Assembly: GCF_004345245.1 (NCBI RefSeq)
Contig: NZ_SLUQ01000004.1
Coordinates: 124,001 to 188,000 of the forward strand
Source: Rhizobium sp. BK251
GTDB lineage: Bacteria; Pseudomonadota; Alphaproteobacteria; Rhizobiales; Rhizobiaceae
DNA: 64,000 bases
Direction of reading: 5' to 3'
Shown: positions 16,330 to 27,064 of the stretch, in pieces
Layout of the letters: each line of letters starts with the position of its first letter
Numbering within the stretch: the first letter of the stretch is position 1
Translations under genes and position numbers: made by a program
Notes under the pieces: generated by a model
What the model was told of the DNA's origin: nothing
Database searches by the model: none
The model's input: the letters and a program-made list of their open reading frames with translations, nothing else

Positions 16330-19300
16330 ATGAACATCATGATTCGGGCAACAAAGGCGATTGTGCGTCTTCTTGGCTACGCAGTGGGGGCGATCCTCGT
16401 TGCTGCGGTGGTGGCTGTTCTCATTGTCGGATTTACTTCCTTCGGCACGACGCTCATCGTCAACAAGATCGCAAGCCTTGCCTCGACGCCCGACCGTGTC
16501 ATCACGATCAGCGAACCCGCGGGCCTGCTGACGGGCAAGCTGCGTGCCCGCGAGATACGTGTGGCGGATACCAGGGGCGTGTTCGCGGAGGTCCGCGGCC
16601 TCGCCATCGACTGGTCGCCTCTCGCTCTTCTATCCGGCCGGTTCCGTGCCTCCAACATATCGGCCGAGGTGGTCGAGGTCACTCGCGCGCCCGTCACGAC
16701 GCTGCCCTCCCCGCCCGAAACGCCGGCGGACCAAACGGAGAGCAGCAGATTTTCCCTGCCGGTTGCTATCGACATCGAGCGCCTTGCGCTACCGGACGTG
16801 CGGATCGGCAAGGAACTCGCGGGCCAGCCTTTTCCGCTTGCCGCCTCCGGCAAGGTCTATGCCGACAACACGGCAATCGACCTGAAGCTCAATGTCAATC
16901 GTTGGGATGTGCCGGACGCGCGCCTTTCCGCTGACATTTCATTTGCGCCGTCGCAGAACAGGCTGGGCCTGAACGCGCAGCTCAGCGAACCGAAGGGTGG
17001 CTTCCTGGCCGGCATCCTGCATCTGCCCGGCGATCCGGCGATGGATATCGACCTGTCGGGCGAAGGTCCGTTGTCGAACTGGAGCGGCAAGCTGCAAGCG
17101 GCGCTCGATGGCCAGGCCCGTGCGACCCTTGAGGGGCGGCACACGATGACCGACAAGGGCGTCCATCAGGTCCAGGTCAAGGGTGGGGGCGACCTCAGCT
17201 CCCTCTTGCCGCCGAACTTCAGGCCGCTCTTTGCCGGCCAGACAAATCTCGACCTTTCGGCAAGCTTTGACGGAACCGGCAAGATCGACATCCAGACCGG
17301 CAATCTGGCGACCGGCAGCGCCGTTCTGGCGGCATCCGGAACCCTGGACCCGGCCGGCAACAACAGCCTGAACGCAAACCTGCTCGGCACCTCCGGGCCG
17401 GTCGACTTCCGCTGGCCCCTCGATGACGGAGAAGCGCGCTTTCTGATCTCGGGGGCTGACCTTCAGCTCACCGGCGCGGCGAATGCGGCGAAGCTCGGCA
17501 TGTCGGCCAGCCTCGAATCCGCGACGATGCCGACCGGCACGGTGCGCAGGGTGAAGATCACTGCGGCGAGCGACGCCTTCGACCTCGCCAATCGCGCCGG
17601 ACTGGTGCAGGTCCGCCTCGTCGCCGGCGAGACCTCCTTCACGAACGCCGACATCGACCGGGCGATCCGTGGCCCGATCACGCTCGCATCGCCACTGCAG
17701 ATCTCGCGGGAAACAATCGGCTTCAACGGCACCACGCTGGAAAGCGGCCGTATCGGCGGCGGCATTAATGGCGCGCTCACCCTCCCCACGGACGCACTGA
17801 CCGGCAACTTCCGCTTCTTCTTCCTGCCAGAGGTGCTGCCGGATGCGCTTGCCGGCAAGTTCACCACGACGATCGCGGTCGAGGGCCAGGTCGCGGGCAC
17901 AGTGCCTTCGAAGATCAATCTCTCCAATCTGAGCCTGAAGTCCGGCACGCTTGAAACGAGCGGCAGCGTCGTGCTCGACGGGGAGACGCTGACGGCCAAT
18001 CTGGGCGGCAGGGTGCTGGACCTTTCGCGGCTCGTGGACAAGCTGAGCGGCCAGGCCGACTATACGATCACCGCGCAGGGGCCGCTGGATCAGCTGGGCA
18101 TCGCCGCAAACGTTCGGTCGGAGCGCATTGGCGTGGCGGGACGCACCATCGGCGCCCTCGACATCAATCTCGCCGGTACCGCCGACAGGGCCGCGCCACA
18201 AGCCAACGTACGCGCCACCGGCACGATCGACGGCCAGGCCATCGCCGTCAATGCCGACGTCACCTCCCGCGAAGGGCGCACCCAGGTGCCCGCGCTTTCC
18301 GTCGACGTCGGCAAGAACCGGCTGCAGGGCAGAATGCAGCTTTCCCAGACCTTCGCGCCGACGGGCGCGCTTACCTTCGACTTCCCGGATATCAGCCTGT
18401 TGGCAGCACTGGGCGGACAGGAGGTCGGTGGCGATCTCAAGGGCAGCGTCGACATCTCCAGCGGAGGCGGCAAGATCGGTCTCGCGGTGAAAGCCGCAGG
18501 CAGCAGGATCAACCGCGACAACCTCACAATCGTGAAGCCGGATATCAACGTCGCGGTCAGCGATCTCACGGCTCTGGCGGCAAGCGGGACCATATCCGCC
18601 GGCGAGATCGCTGCAGGGGCAAACCGGATTGCCGCACCGTCACTGCGCTTTACCCAGAACGGCACGCAGACCGGCTTTGCTCTTGAGGCAAACTACGACG
18701 ATGCGCCCCTCAAAGCCTCGGGCAGTGTCGAGACGGGCAACGGCCAGACGCTGGTGCGCCTCGACGATCTCGAGGCCACGCCCCGCAAGATCCCAGTCAG
18801 GCTCGCCGCCCCGGCCCAGATCGTCATCAGCGGAGGAACGACGAGCTTCAGCGAACTGACGATCGGCACCGGCACCGGATCGGTAACGGTCGACGGCTCC
18901 GTCGGCGAGAACCTGAACATCAATGCCAGGATCAAGGAACTGCCGGCTAGCCTTGCCAGCACTTTCCTGCCCGACCTTTCGGCACAGGGCGCGATCTCGG
19001 GCACGATCGTTGCCTCTGGCACGCTCGATCCGGCCGGCAGCAAGGACGTAAAGGCCAATCTCGTGGGCGCCGCAGGCCCTGTCGAGTTCGGCTGGCCGAT
19101 GGAGGGCGGAGAGGCACGCGTTCTGTTCTCCGGTGCCGACCTGCAGATGACCGGTGCCGCCGCAGCCGCCAGGATGGACCTGTCCGTTTCTCTCGATTCC
19201 GCGACACTGCCGCAGGGCTCACTCAGCAACATCAAGCTTGCGGCCACGAGCGACAGTTTCGACCTGCCGGGCGTCTCTGGGCCGCTGCAGGTCCGGCTTG

Positions 19301-22200
19301 ACGTAGGCGAGACCTACTTCGTCAATCCCGACCTCAACCGCGCAGTCCGCGGGCCGGTCGCCCTTGCGGCTCCGCTCCGGATTTCCAAAGACGCGATCGC
19401 ATTCAACGGAACGACGCTCGAGAGCGGCGGCATCAAGGGCGGCGTCGGTGGCTCCTATGCGCTGGCAAGCAAGGCGCTCGACGGCGACTTCCGCTTCTCG
19501 ATCCAGCCATCGGCCTTGCCGGACGCGGCAGCGTCGAAGTTCGATGGCCCCATCGAACTGCAGGGCAAGATCGCCGGTACGCTTCCGTCGCAGGTCAATA
19601 TTTCCGGTCTCAGCCTGAAATCGGGAACCTTGGACATGAGCGGCAACGTCGCGCTCAATGACCAGACGCTGACGGCGGAACTTGGCGGCAGGATCCTCAA
19701 CCTCACCCGGATCCTGGAGAACACAGAAGGACAAGCGGACTTTTCGGTCAGTGCCAAGGGCCCGCTGAGCGCACTCGCGATCGACGCCAACCTCAAGGCA
19801 ACCGGCGCGAAGATGGTCGGACGGACGCTTGGCAGCCTGGAGATGAACCTCACCGGCACCGCCGATCCGAAGGCGCCGAAGGGAACGCTGCGCGCGACCG
19901 GCACGCTCGACGGCCAGCCGATCAACATCGACGCCGACGTCCTTTCCACCGACGGCCGCACGAATATTCCTGCTCTCACCGTGGATGTCGGTGCCAACAG
20001 GATGCAGGGCAAGCTTGAATTCTCGCCCACCTTTGAACCGACGGGGGCGCTCACCTTCGACTTTCCGAATATCGGCCTGCTGGCCGCCCTCGGCGGACAG
20101 AAGGCAAGCGGCGACCTCAAGGGCTCGGCCAATGTCACGAGCAATGGTGGACGGATTGCCATCAAGCTCAACGCGACCGGCTCCGGCATACGCAGCAACG
20201 AGCTGTCGATCGCCAGGCCGAACATCAACCTGACCATTGCCGACCTCAAGGCATTCTCCGCCAGCGGCAATGTCCGGGCCGACGAATTCGCAATGGGCGC
20301 CAATCGCATTTCGGGGCTTGCGGTCGACTTCACGCAGAGCGGCACCAGAACGGGTTTCAACCTGAAGGCTGCCTATGACGGAGCGCCGCTCCTCGCCTCC
20401 GGTAGCGTCGACAATCGCGATGGGCAGATGCTGGTGAGACTCGACAGCTTCTCGGCCACGCCGCGCAAGATCCCGGTAAGGCTCACCGCGCCGGCCCAGA
20501 TCACACTGCGGGCCGGAACGGCGACGCTCGGAACGATCAACATCGCGACCGGAGCCGGATCGCTGACCGTCGACGGAACGGCGGGCCAGAACCTGAGGAT
20601 CAACGCAAGGGTCGCGAATCTCCCCGCAAGCCTTGCCAATACCTTCGTGCCCAATCTCGGCGCCGAAGGCGTTGTTTCCGGCACGGCAAACGTGACGGGT
20701 CGGTCGGCCGCACCCGCGGTCACATTCAAGGCCAATTGGGCCGGCGCGGCAACGACCCAGACCAGGGGCGCCGGCGTCGCACCATTCAGCATCGCAACTG
20801 ACGGCCACTTCGAGAACAACAGGGTGACGATCAACATTACCCTGACGGGCGACCGGGGACTTTCGCTGAGAGGCGGCGGCAGCGTTTCCCTCGCAGGTAA
20901 AAGAGCGCTCGACCTGAGGTTCAACGGCAACCTGCCATTCGGCCTCGCCGCGGCCCAGCTAGCACGGCAGGGCATGGTGATGGAGGGCAATGCCAACGTG
21001 AACCTCGCAATCAGCGGGACGGCAGCCGCGCCGATCATCAACGGCACGATCACCACCGATGGCGGCAGAGTGATCGACGTCCGCCGCAACCTCGCCATCA
21101 ACAGCCTCGCGGCAACGATCACCTTCAACGGGCAGCAGGCAACCATTTCACGCTTCTCCGGCAGGCTCGCGAGCGGCGGCAGCGTTTCGGCGAGCGGAAC
21201 CATCGGCATCCGCCCGGAAGCCGGCTTCCCCGCCGACATCTCGATCCGGCTGGACAACGCCACCTATGTCGACGGTACGCTGGTTGTCGCGACCGTCAAC
21301 GGCACGGTCGCCATCCGTGGCCCGCTCGTCTCATCTCCCGTCGTCAGCGGCTCACTGCGGCTCGAGCGCGCCTCGATCACCATACCCGAGCGGCTGCCGG
21401 CATCTCTGGCGGAGATCAACGTCAGGCACGTGAACGCGCCGCCCGCCGTCCGGGCTCAGCTGCGCGACGAGCAACCTGCGCAGGCCAGCGCGAAATCCTC
21501 CTCCCTCGGCCTCGACCTTAAGATCGATGCACCCTCGCACATCTTCGTACGCGGTCGCGGCATCGACGCCGAACTCGGCGGCAGCGTCACCATCCGCGGC
21601 ACGGCGGCAGCGCCCATCGTCTCCGGCGGCTTCACCATGCGCCGCGGCCGGATGACCATCCTGAGCCGCAGGCTCGATTTCGCCGACAGGAGCCGGATCA
21701 CCTTCGGCGGCGATCTCACCCCGACGCTCGACATGGAGGCAACCTCGAGTTCCGGATCGACGACGCTGATCATCGATGTGTCGGGCCTTGCCACCGATCC
21801 CTCGATCACCTTCTCCTCCTCGCCGGCACTGCCGCAGGACGAGGTCCTGGCACAGCTCATCTTCGGCCAGTCGATGTCGCGGCTTTCGCCCATACAGATC
21901 GCACAGCTGGCAGATGCCGTCAGCCAGCTTGCGGGGGGCCGGTCGACCTCGCTGTTCGAAGGACTGCGAAGCAACCTCGGCATCGATGATCTCGACGTTT
22001 CGACCGACGCGAGGGGCCAGACCCGCGTCAGCGCCGGGCGCTACATCAACGACCGGACCTATCTTGAGCTGCAGCAGGGCGGCAGCAGCGGCAGCAAGGC
22101 CATCATCAACCTCGACGTCGGCCGCGGCTTCAAGCTGCGCGGCGCGGCGGGCGCGAATGGCTCAGGCGAAGCGGGCATCGTCTACGAGCGCGAATATTAA
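16330..22200 (+). CDS. tamB: TamB, inner-membrane-anchored translocation/assembly module subunit
   Basis: A very long protein (1956 aa from ATG 16330). One N-terminal transmembrane helix (about residues 10-35) anchors it in the inner membrane. The rest is a repetitive beta-taco-like body that spans the periplasm to TamA and moves lipid or outer-membrane protein. The conserved C-terminal TamB (DUF490) domain covers about the last 350 residues, ending YLELQQGGSSGSKAIINLDVGRGFKLRG-like (positions about 1900-1930) and EREY. Bases 17341-19020 and 19021-20700 are homologous in register, a 560-residue tandem duplication. The family is often 1200-1600 aa long, so this copy is large. Starts at 16297 and 16339 are possible; none has a strong Shine-Dalgarno. 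Confidence 0.93.
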   Translation: MNIMIRATKAIVRLLGYAVGAILVAAVVAVLIVGFTSFGTTLIVNKIASLASTPDRVITISEPAGLLTGKLRAREIRVADTRGVFAEVRGLAIDWSPLALLSGRFRASNISAEVVEVTRAPVTTLPSPPETPADQTESSRFSLPVAIDIERLALPDVRIGKELAGQPFPLAASGKVYADNTAIDLKLNVNRWDVPDARLSADISFAPSQNRLGLNAQLSEPKGGFLAGILHLPGDPAMDIDLSGEGPLSNWSGKLQAALDGQARATLEGRHTMTDKGVHQVQVKGGGDLSSLLPPNFRPLFAGQTNLDLSASFDGTGKIDIQTGNLATGSAVLAASGTLDPAGNNSLNANLLGTSGPVDFRWPLDDGEARFLISGADLQLTGAANAAKLGMSASLESATMPTGTVRRVKITAASDAFDLANRAGLVQVRLVAGETSFTNADIDRAIRGPITLASPLQISRETIGFNGTTLESGRIGGGINGALTLPTDALTGNFRFFFLPEVLPDALAGKFTTTIAVEGQVAGTVPSKINLSNLSLKSGTLETSGSVVLDGETLTANLGGRVLDLSRLVDKLSGQADYTITAQGPLDQLGIAANVRSERIGVAGRTIGALDINLAGTADRAAPQANVRATGTIDGQAIAVNADVTSREGRTQVPALSVDVGKNRLQGRMQLSQTFAPTGALTFDFPDISLLAALGGQEVGGDLKGSVDISSGGGKIGLAVKAAGSRINRDNLTIVKPDINVAVSDLTALAASGTISAGEIAAGANRIAAPSLRFTQNGTQTGFALEANYDDAPLKASGSVETGNGQTLVRLDDLEATPRKIPVRLAAPAQIVISGGTTSFSELTIGTGTGSVTVDGSVGENLNINARIKELPASLASTFLPDLSAQGAISGTIVASGTLDPAGSKDVKANLVGAAGPVEFGWPMEGGEARVLFSGADLQMTGAAAAARMDLSVSLDSATLPQGSLSNIKLAATSDSFDLPGVSGPLQVRLDVGETYFVNPDLNRAVRGPVALAAPLRISKDAIAFNGTTLESGGIKGGVGGSYALASKALDGDFRFSIQPSALPDAAASKFDGPIELQGKIAGTLPSQVNISGLSLKSGTLDMSGNVALNDQTLTAELGGRILNLTRILENTEGQADFSVSAKGPLSALAIDANLKATGAKMVGRTLGSLEMNLTGTADPKAPKGTLRATGTLDGQPINIDADVLSTDGRTNIPALTVDVGANRMQGKLEFSPTFEPTGALTFDFPNIGLLAALGGQKASGDLKGSANVTSNGGRIAIKLNATGSGIRSNELSIARPNINLTIADLKAFSASGNVRADEFAMGANRISGLAVDFTQSGTRTGFNLKAAYDGAPLLASGSVDNRDGQMLVRLDSFSATPRKIPVRLTAPAQITLRAGTATLGTINIATGAGSLTVDGTAGQNLRINARVANLPASLANTFVPNLGAEGVVSGTANVTGRSAAPAVTFKANWAGAATTQTRGAGVAPFSIATDGHFENNRVTINITLTGDRGLSLRGGGSVSLAGKRALDLRFNGNLPFGLAAAQLARQGMVMEGNANVNLAISGTAAAPIINGTITTDGGRVIDVRRNLAINSLAATITFNGQQATISRFSGRLASGGSVSASGTIGIRPEAGFPADISIRLDNATYVDGTLVVATVNGTVAIRGPLVSSPVVSGSLRLERASITIPERLPASLAEINVRHVNAPPAVRAQLRDEQPAQASAKSSSLGLDLKIDAPSHIFVRGRGIDAELGGSVTIRGTAAAPIVSGGFTMRRGRMTILSRRLDFADRSRITFGGDLTPTLDMEATSSSGSTTLIIDVSGLATDPSITFSSSPALPQDEVLAQLIFGQSMSRLSPIQIAQLADAVSQLAGGRSTSLFEGLRSNLGIDDLDVSTDARGQTRVSAGRYINDRTYLELQQGGSSGSKAIINLDVGRGFKLRGAAGANGSGEAGIVYEREY
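17341..20700 (+). repeat. Tandem 1680-bp intragenic duplication in tamB
   Basis: Two units of 560 codons, 17341-19020 and 19021-20700, align without net shift. Matching landmarks are TLDPAG with TLDPAG (17341 and 19021), GPVDFRWP with GPVEFGWP, SGADLQLTGAA with SGADLQMTGAA, and LPASLASTFLPDL with LPASLANTFVPNL (around 18940 and 20620). Identity appears high at the protein level but not at the DNA level, so the duplication is old. Confidence 0.85.
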
Positions 22201-22230
22201 GCGCATCGTCCCCGGCACTGTGGGCAGTTT

Positions 22231-22659
22231 CTAGAAGCCGGTCTTGCTCGTCTTCAGGAGAATGTTCGTCTCCGTGGAGTTGATACCGTCGATCAGCCGG
22301 ATGCGCCGCAGGGTCGCGTCGAAGGCGGGAAGATCCCGTTCCTCGAGCTCGGCGATGAAATCCCATTTGCCGTTCGTGCTGTGGAGCGCCCTCACCTGCG
22401 GCAGGCCGCGAAGCTGATCGGCCACCTTGTCCGCGAGCTTGCCGAGAACCTCGATCAGCACGATGGCGCGCACGCCGGCGGCGCGAGTCTCGTGGCCGGT
22501 GCGGATCGTGAAGCCGGTAATCGTGCCGCTTGCCACCAACCGCTCAATGCGCGCGGCAACCGTCGCCCGCGAGGCACCCGTCATTGAAGCCAGCGAGGAG
22601 ACCGAGATTCGGGCATTGTGGCGCAAGGCACTCAGGAGTTCGGTATCGAGGTCGTCCAC
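22231..22659 (-). CDS. Lrp/AsnC-family transcriptional regulator
   Basis: The 142-aa protein has an N-terminal winged helix-turn-helix (residues about 1-55: LDTELLSALRHNARIS..LASMTGASRATVAARIERL) and a C-terminal RAM ligand-binding domain (about 65-140). The start is GTG at 22659, giving the family-typical MDDLDTELL beginning; the Shine-Dalgarno is weak. It is divergent from arginase and ornithine aminotransferase, so it probably activates them in response to arginine or ornithine, as Lrp-type regulators do for arginine catabolism in related bacteria. A stem is not visible after its stop, and it is convergent with tamB, 30 bases away. Confidence 0.9.
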   Translation of the reverse strand: MDDLDTELLSALRHNARISVSSLASMTGASRATVAARIERLVASGTITGFTIRTGHETRAAGVRAIVLIEVLGKLADKVADQLRGLPQVRALHSTNGKWDFIAELEERDLPAFDATLRRIRLIDGINSTETNILLKTSKTGF

Positions 22660-22744
22660 GTTTTCACTTTGTCAAATCGGTGTTATCAGTTTGCGTAATC
22701 ATAATGCATTTCTGGCATTTTTCCATCTTTTTGCCGCCACCGCA

Positions 22745-22756
22745 ATATTTCAATAT
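22745..22756. promoter_or_regulatory. Possible Lrp-type operator in the divergent promoter region
   Basis: ATATT-TC-AATAT is a small perfect-armed dyad in the AT-rich 131-base region between the Lrp gene and arginase, about 35 bases before the arginase ATG. It resembles the loose AT-rich boxes bound by Lrp/AsnC proteins. The assignment is a guess from position and shape. Confidence 0.3.
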
Positions 22757-22790
22757 CGGCCGAAACAGGCCTCAGAACGGAGCCCCCGCA

Positions 22791-23726
22791 ATGGATTCAC
22801 AATCGCGATCTGTCACCCTTATCGGCGTTCCCCTCGAGGAGGGTTCCGGACGCAGGGGCGCCGCCATGGGCCCCGCAGCGCTGCGCATTGCCGGGGTCGA
22901 CCAGACGCTCGTCGATCTCGGCCATGACGTCGCCGACTTTGGTGATCTGCGCGTGGTGCCGGCCATGGACCTGCCCAACCATCCGAAGGCGCATCACCTG
23001 CGGATCATCGGCGCCTATACCCGGGCGCTCGAGGCCGCAACCTATGACGCCGCGAAATCCGGCCGCTTCCCGCTGATCCTCGGCGGCGACCATAGCCTCT
23101 CGATGGGCAGCGTTTCCGGCATGGCACGCTATGCCGCCGAAATGCGCCGTCCGCTCTTCGTGCTCTGGCTCGACGCCCATTCTGATTTCAATTCTCCCGC
23201 GACCTCGCCCTCCGGCAATATTCACGGCATGCCGGTCGCCTATTTCTGCGGGGAAGCGGAATTTGCCGAAATCCTGCCGAAGGACCGCCCGCTTGTCGCG
23301 CCCAAGAACGTCTTCCAGGTCGGCATTCGCTCCGTCGATCCGCATGAGCGGGAAGAGATCCGCAAGCACGGCGTCAACGTCTTCGACATGCGCGCGATCG
23401 ACGAGCAGGGCGTGGCCGCCACCATACGCGACGTCATCAAGACCGTGGGCGAGGCCGGCGGTCTGCTGCATGTCAGCCTAGACGTGGATTTCCTCGATCC
23501 GGATATCGCGCCGGGCGTCGGCACGACCGTGCCGGGCGGTGCGACCTTCCGCGAGGCGCATCTCGTGATGGAGATGCTTTCGGACAGCGGCCTGGTGTCC
23601 TCACTCGATCTCGTCGAACTCAATCCTTTTCTCGACGACCGGGGAAAGAGCGCCCGCATCCTGGTCGAGCTGACGGCAAGCCTCTTCGGCCGCCGCATCT
23701 TCGACCGGCCGACGCGCGCCGCATGA
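22791..23726 (+). CDS. rocF: Arginase
   Basis: The 311-aa protein hydrolyses arginine to ornithine and urea. Ureohydrolase binuclear Mn motifs are complete: GGDHS (about residues 100-104), DAHSDFN (about 126-132) and [17 protein letters not shown] (about 230-246, with DVD). The N-terminus [25 protein letters not shown] is arginase-like rather than agmatinase-like. ATG 22791 follows a short AGAACGGAG segment; upstream frame codons are noise. Ornithine aminotransferase follows 19 bases later, forming a two-gene arginine-degradation operon under the divergent Lrp gene. Confidence 0.94.
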   Translation: MDSQSRSVTLIGVPLEEGSGRRGAAMGPAALRIAGVDQTLVDLGHDVADFGDLRVVPAMDLPNHPKAHHLRIIGAYTRALEAATYDAAKSGRFPLILGGDHSLSMGSVSGMARYAAEMRRPLFVLWLDAHSDFNSPATSPSGNIHGMPVAYFCGEAEFAEILPKDRPLVAPKNVFQVGIRSVDPHEREEIRKHGVNVFDMRAIDEQGVAATIRDVIKTVGEAGGLLHVSLDVDFLDPDIAPGVGTTVPGGATFREAHLVMEMLSDSGLVSSLDLVELNPFLDDRGKSARILVELTASLFGRRIFDRPTRAA

Positions 23727-23745
23727 CATCAAGGGAGGCAGGGCA

Positions 23746-24945
23746 ATGAACGCGACAAACCTCATCGACACCGAACAGCGCCTCGGTGCACATAACTACA
23801 AACCGCTCGACGTGGTGCTCACGCGTGGCGAAGGGGTCTATGTCTGGGATACGGACGGCAAGCGCTATCTTGATTGCCTTTCCGCCTACTCCGCGGTCAA
23901 CCAGGGCCACTGCCACCCGAAGATCCGCGAGGCGATGATCGAGCAGTCCGCCAGGCTGACGCTCACCTCCCGCGCCTTCCGCAACGATCAGCTCGCCCAT
24001 TTCTACGAGGAAGTCGCCGCACTCACAGGATCCCACAAGGTCCTGCCGATGAATTCCGGTGCCGAGGCGGTCGAAACTGCCATCAAGGCCGTCCGCAAAT
24101 GGGGCTACGAGGTGAAGGGCGTCCCGGAGGGCAAGGCGGAGATCATCGTCTGCGCCGACAATTTCCACGGCCGTACGCTCAGCATCATCAGCTTCTCGAC
24201 CGATCCGGATGCGCGCGCGGGCTTCGGCCCCTATACGCCGGGTTTCCGGATCGTGCCCTTCGGTGACGCCGATGCCTTTGCAGCCGCCATCAACGAGAAC
24301 ACGGTCGCGGCCCTCATCGAGCCGATCCAGGGCGAAGCGGGCGTCATCATTCCGCCTGCGGGCTACTTCACCCGCGTCCGCGAACTCTGCACGACAAACA
24401 AGGTGACGCTGATACTGGACGAAATCCAGACCGGCCTCGGGCGCACCGGGAAAATGCTTGCCGAAGAGCACGAAGGCATCGAGGCCGACGTGACGCTGAT
24501 CGGTAAGGCACTGTCGGGCGGTTTCTATCCCGTCTCCGCGGTTCTCTCCAATTCCGAGGTGCTCGGCGTCCTGAAGCCCGGCCAGCATGGTTCGACCTTC
24601 GGCGGCAATCCGCTCGCCTGTGCCGTGGCGCGTGCCGCACTCCGCGTCCTGACCGAGGAAGGCATGATCGAAAATGCCGCGACGATGGGCGAATATTTCA
24701 TGGACGGCCTGCGCTCCATTCGCTCCAACATCGTGAAGGATGTTCGAGGCCGCGGCCTTATGATGGCGGTGGAACTGGAACCCGAGGCCGGTGGCGCGCG
24801 CTCCTATTGCTATGCGCTCAAGGACCTTGGTCTCCTCGCCAAGGACACGCACGAGCACACGATCCGACTGGCGCCGCCCCTCATCATCACCAGGGCGCAG
24901 GTCGATTGGTCTGTCGAGCAGATCGCGCGGGTATTGGGCACCTGA
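23746..24945 (+). CDS. rocD: Ornithine aminotransferase
   Basis: This class III PLP aminotransferase (399 aa) converts ornithine and 2-oxoglutarate to glutamate semialdehyde (then pyrroline-5-carboxylate) and glutamate. Its start, [21 protein letters not shown], is typical of OAT. Key segments are [14 protein letters not shown], the [13 protein letters not shown] metal/PLP region, and the Schiff-base lysine in [15 protein letters not shown] (near residue 255). [14 protein letters not shown] follows. The Shine-Dalgarno AGGGAGG is strong. Together with arginase it feeds arginine carbon to proline/glutamate; a proline or P5C dehydrogenase gene is not nearby. Confidence 0.95.
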   Translation: MNATNLIDTEQRLGAHNYKPLDVVLTRGEGVYVWDTDGKRYLDCLSAYSAVNQGHCHPKIREAMIEQSARLTLTSRAFRNDQLAHFYEEVAALTGSHKVLPMNSGAEAVETAIKAVRKWGYEVKGVPEGKAEIIVCADNFHGRTLSIISFSTDPDARAGFGPYTPGFRIVPFGDADAFAAAINENTVAALIEPIQGEAGVIIPPAGYFTRVRELCTTNKVTLILDEIQTGLGRTGKMLAEEHEGIEADVTLIGKALSGGFYPVSAVLSNSEVLGVLKPGQHGSTFGGNPLACAVARAALRVLTEEGMIENAATMGEYFMDGLRSIRSNIVKDVRGRGLMMAVELEPEAGGARSYCYALKDLGLLAKDTHEHTIRLAPPLIITRAQVDWSVEQIARVLGT

Positions 24946-25273
24946 ACGCCAAAAAAGTGACGGGGAGTCGGACCAGCCGGCCTCCCCATCTGGCGCGTAT
25001 TCAAACCCCTAAAAATCCGTGGTTCATTAAATATTTATTCATGACGTAAGGCTAATTTTCGCCTAGGCGTCGATGCGCCCGCCCGCATGATGCGCTGCCA
25101 CGACGCCGGATTAAGCCGGCATGTAACCACCCTCATGAAATTACCGCCCGCCCCAAGCACGCGGGAAGCGACCGCCATCGGCAACGGATCGGCGCGCGAA
25201 GGCGCGTCCTCGTCCGGTCGGTACCGCTCCGCATGCGCCAAGGGCCGGCCAACGGCACGGGAATGGAGAACGC
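24946..25273 (+). other. Intergenic region before the chemoreceptor gene
   Basis: About 328 bases without a family-like frame. At 24962-24987 GGGGAG and CTCCCC can form an imperfect stem that may end the rocFD transcript. An AT-rich stretch (25020-25060, with TAAATATTTATTCATG) is a likely promoter area for the chemotaxis pair. GGAG five bases before 25274 is the Shine-Dalgarno of the chemoreceptor. Confidence 0.45.
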
Positions 25274-27064
25274 ATGAGTGTACTATTGGCAGGCTTCGGC
25301 AGCGATCCGAAGGCAATCATCGGCGCACTGCACAGGTCGCAGGCGATCATCGAGTTCGACATGACAGGCAGGATTCTCAGCGCCAACGAGAACTTCTGCC
25401 GCGCGATGGGCTACAGCCTTTCGGAAATCAAGGGCAAGCACCACAGCATCTTCTGTGATCCAGCCTATGCCGCTTCTCCTGCCTATAGGGAATTCTGGGC
25501 GAACCTCGGCCGCGGCACGTTCGATGCACGCGAATACAAGCGCATTGGTAAGGGTGGCAAGGAAGTCTGGATCCAGGCCTCGTACAATCCGGTACTCTCC
25601 GGCGGCAAGCCTTACAAGGTGGTGAAGATTGCGACCGACATCACCGCCGCCAAGCTGAAATCCGCCGAGGACGAGGGAAAGCTGAGCGCGTTGTCCCGCG
25701 CCCAGGCCGTGATCGAGTTCACACCCGACGGCACCATCCTGACGGCGAACGACAATTTCCTTTCCGTCCTGGACTATCGGCTGGAGGAGATCGTCGGCAG
25801 GCACCACAGGATGTTCTGCGATCCTGACTATGTGCAGGGCGAGGACTACCGCCGCTTCTGGGCAAAGCTTGCCGCCGGTGAATTCGTCGCCGAGGAGTTC
25901 AAGCGGATCGGAAAGGGCGGCAAGATCGTCTGGATCCAAGCCTCGTACAACCCGATCTTCGACATGAACGGCAAGGTCTTCAAGGTCGTGAAGTTCGCGA
26001 CCGACATCACGGAGCGTGTCCGCGCCGTGGACGATCTGGCTTCCGGCCTCACCGCGCTTTCCGGCGGCGACCTGACGACACGCATCGACCAGCCCTTCAT
26101 CCCGACGCTGGAGAAGGTCCGCACGGACTTCAACGCCTCTATCGAAAAGCTCCAGCTGGCGATGCGCACGGTCGGCGAGAACGGCGAGGCGATCGCTGCC
26201 GGCTCCCGCGAGATCCTTTCGGCCTCTGACGATCTCGCCAAGCGCACCGAGCAGCAGGCCGCTGCTGTCGAGGAGACAGCCGCGGCACTCGACGAGATCA
26301 CGCAGACGGTCGCCGACAGCGCCCGCCGGGCCGAGCAGGCAGGCAACCTTGTGTCTCAGACGAAACAGGACGCGGAGCATTCGGGCGAGGTCGTCCGCAA
26401 CGCCGTCGATGCGATGGGGCAGATCGAGCGATCTTCAGGCGAGATCAGCAACATCATCAGCGTCATCGACGAAATCGCCTTCCAGACCAATCTTCTGGCG
26501 CTGAATGCCGGTGTCGAGGCTGCCCGCGCCGGCGAGGCAGGCAAGGGCTTCGCAGTCGTCGCACAGGAGGTTCGCGAGCTCGCACAGCGCTCGGCCACCG
26601 CCGCCAAGGAGATCAAGGCCCTGATCACCGCCTCCTCGGGCCACGTCAAGAACGGCGTCGCCCTGGTCGGTGAGACCGGTACGGCTCTGCGGAAGATCGT
26701 CACGCAGGTTTCCGAGATCAACAGCAACGTCGCCGCAATCGTCGAAGCCACCCGTGAGCAGTCCACCGGACTGACCGAGATCAACAAGGCGGTCAACGCC
26801 ATGGACCAGGGCACGCAGAAGAACGCCGCCATGGTCGAGCAGACGACGGCTGCCAGCCACAGCCTGGCCCGGCAGGCCGAAACCCTTAGGAATCTGCTGT
26901 CGCAATTTAGGTTTGGGCAACATTCTTCCGCTAGGCTTTCGGAAGTGCGTCCCGATGCCCATCGCCCGATGGCATCGCCAGCGCGAAATCTTCTGGCAAA
27001 GGTCGCCCGCGCCAACGGTGGCGGCGCTGCTGCTCAGGTTCAGGATAGTTGGGAAGAGTTCTAA
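25274..27064 (+). CDS. Soluble methyl-accepting chemotaxis protein with two PAS domains
   Basis: The 596-aa chemoreceptor has no transmembrane helix, so it is cytoplasmic. Two homologous PAS domains (about 15-130 and 137-255) share the segment [17 protein letters not shown]. They are followed by a short HAMP-like linker (about 255-300) and a methyl-accepting signalling domain (about 300-560) with the hairpin tip [28 protein letters not shown] core (positions about 397-420). PAS domains often bind heme or FAD and sense oxygen or redox state. The protein ends DSWEEF, similar to the C-terminal NWETF tether that docks CheR/CheB. The stop TAA overlaps the cheW ATG by one base. Confidence 0.93.
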   Translation: MSVLLAGFGSDPKAIIGALHRSQAIIEFDMTGRILSANENFCRAMGYSLSEIKGKHHSIFCDPAYAASPAYREFWANLGRGTFDAREYKRIGKGGKEVWIQASYNPVLSGGKPYKVVKIATDITAAKLKSAEDEGKLSALSRAQAVIEFTPDGTILTANDNFLSVLDYRLEEIVGRHHRMFCDPDYVQGEDYRRFWAKLAAGEFVAEEFKRIGKGGKIVWIQASYNPIFDMNGKVFKVVKFATDITERVRAVDDLASGLTALSGGDLTTRIDQPFIPTLEKVRTDFNASIEKLQLAMRTVGENGEAIAAGSREILSASDDLAKRTEQQAAAVEETAAALDEITQTVADSARRAEQAGNLVSQTKQDAEHSGEVVRNAVDAMGQIERSSGEISNIISVIDEIAFQTNLLALNAGVEAARAGEAGKGFAVVAQEVRELAQRSATAAKEIKALITASSGHVKNGVALVGETGTALRKIVTQVSEINSNVAAIVEATREQSTGLTEINKAVNAMDQGTQKNAAMVEQTTAASHSLARQAETLRNLLSQFRFGQHSSARLSEVRPDAHRPMASPARNLLAKVARANGGGAAAQVQDSWEEF

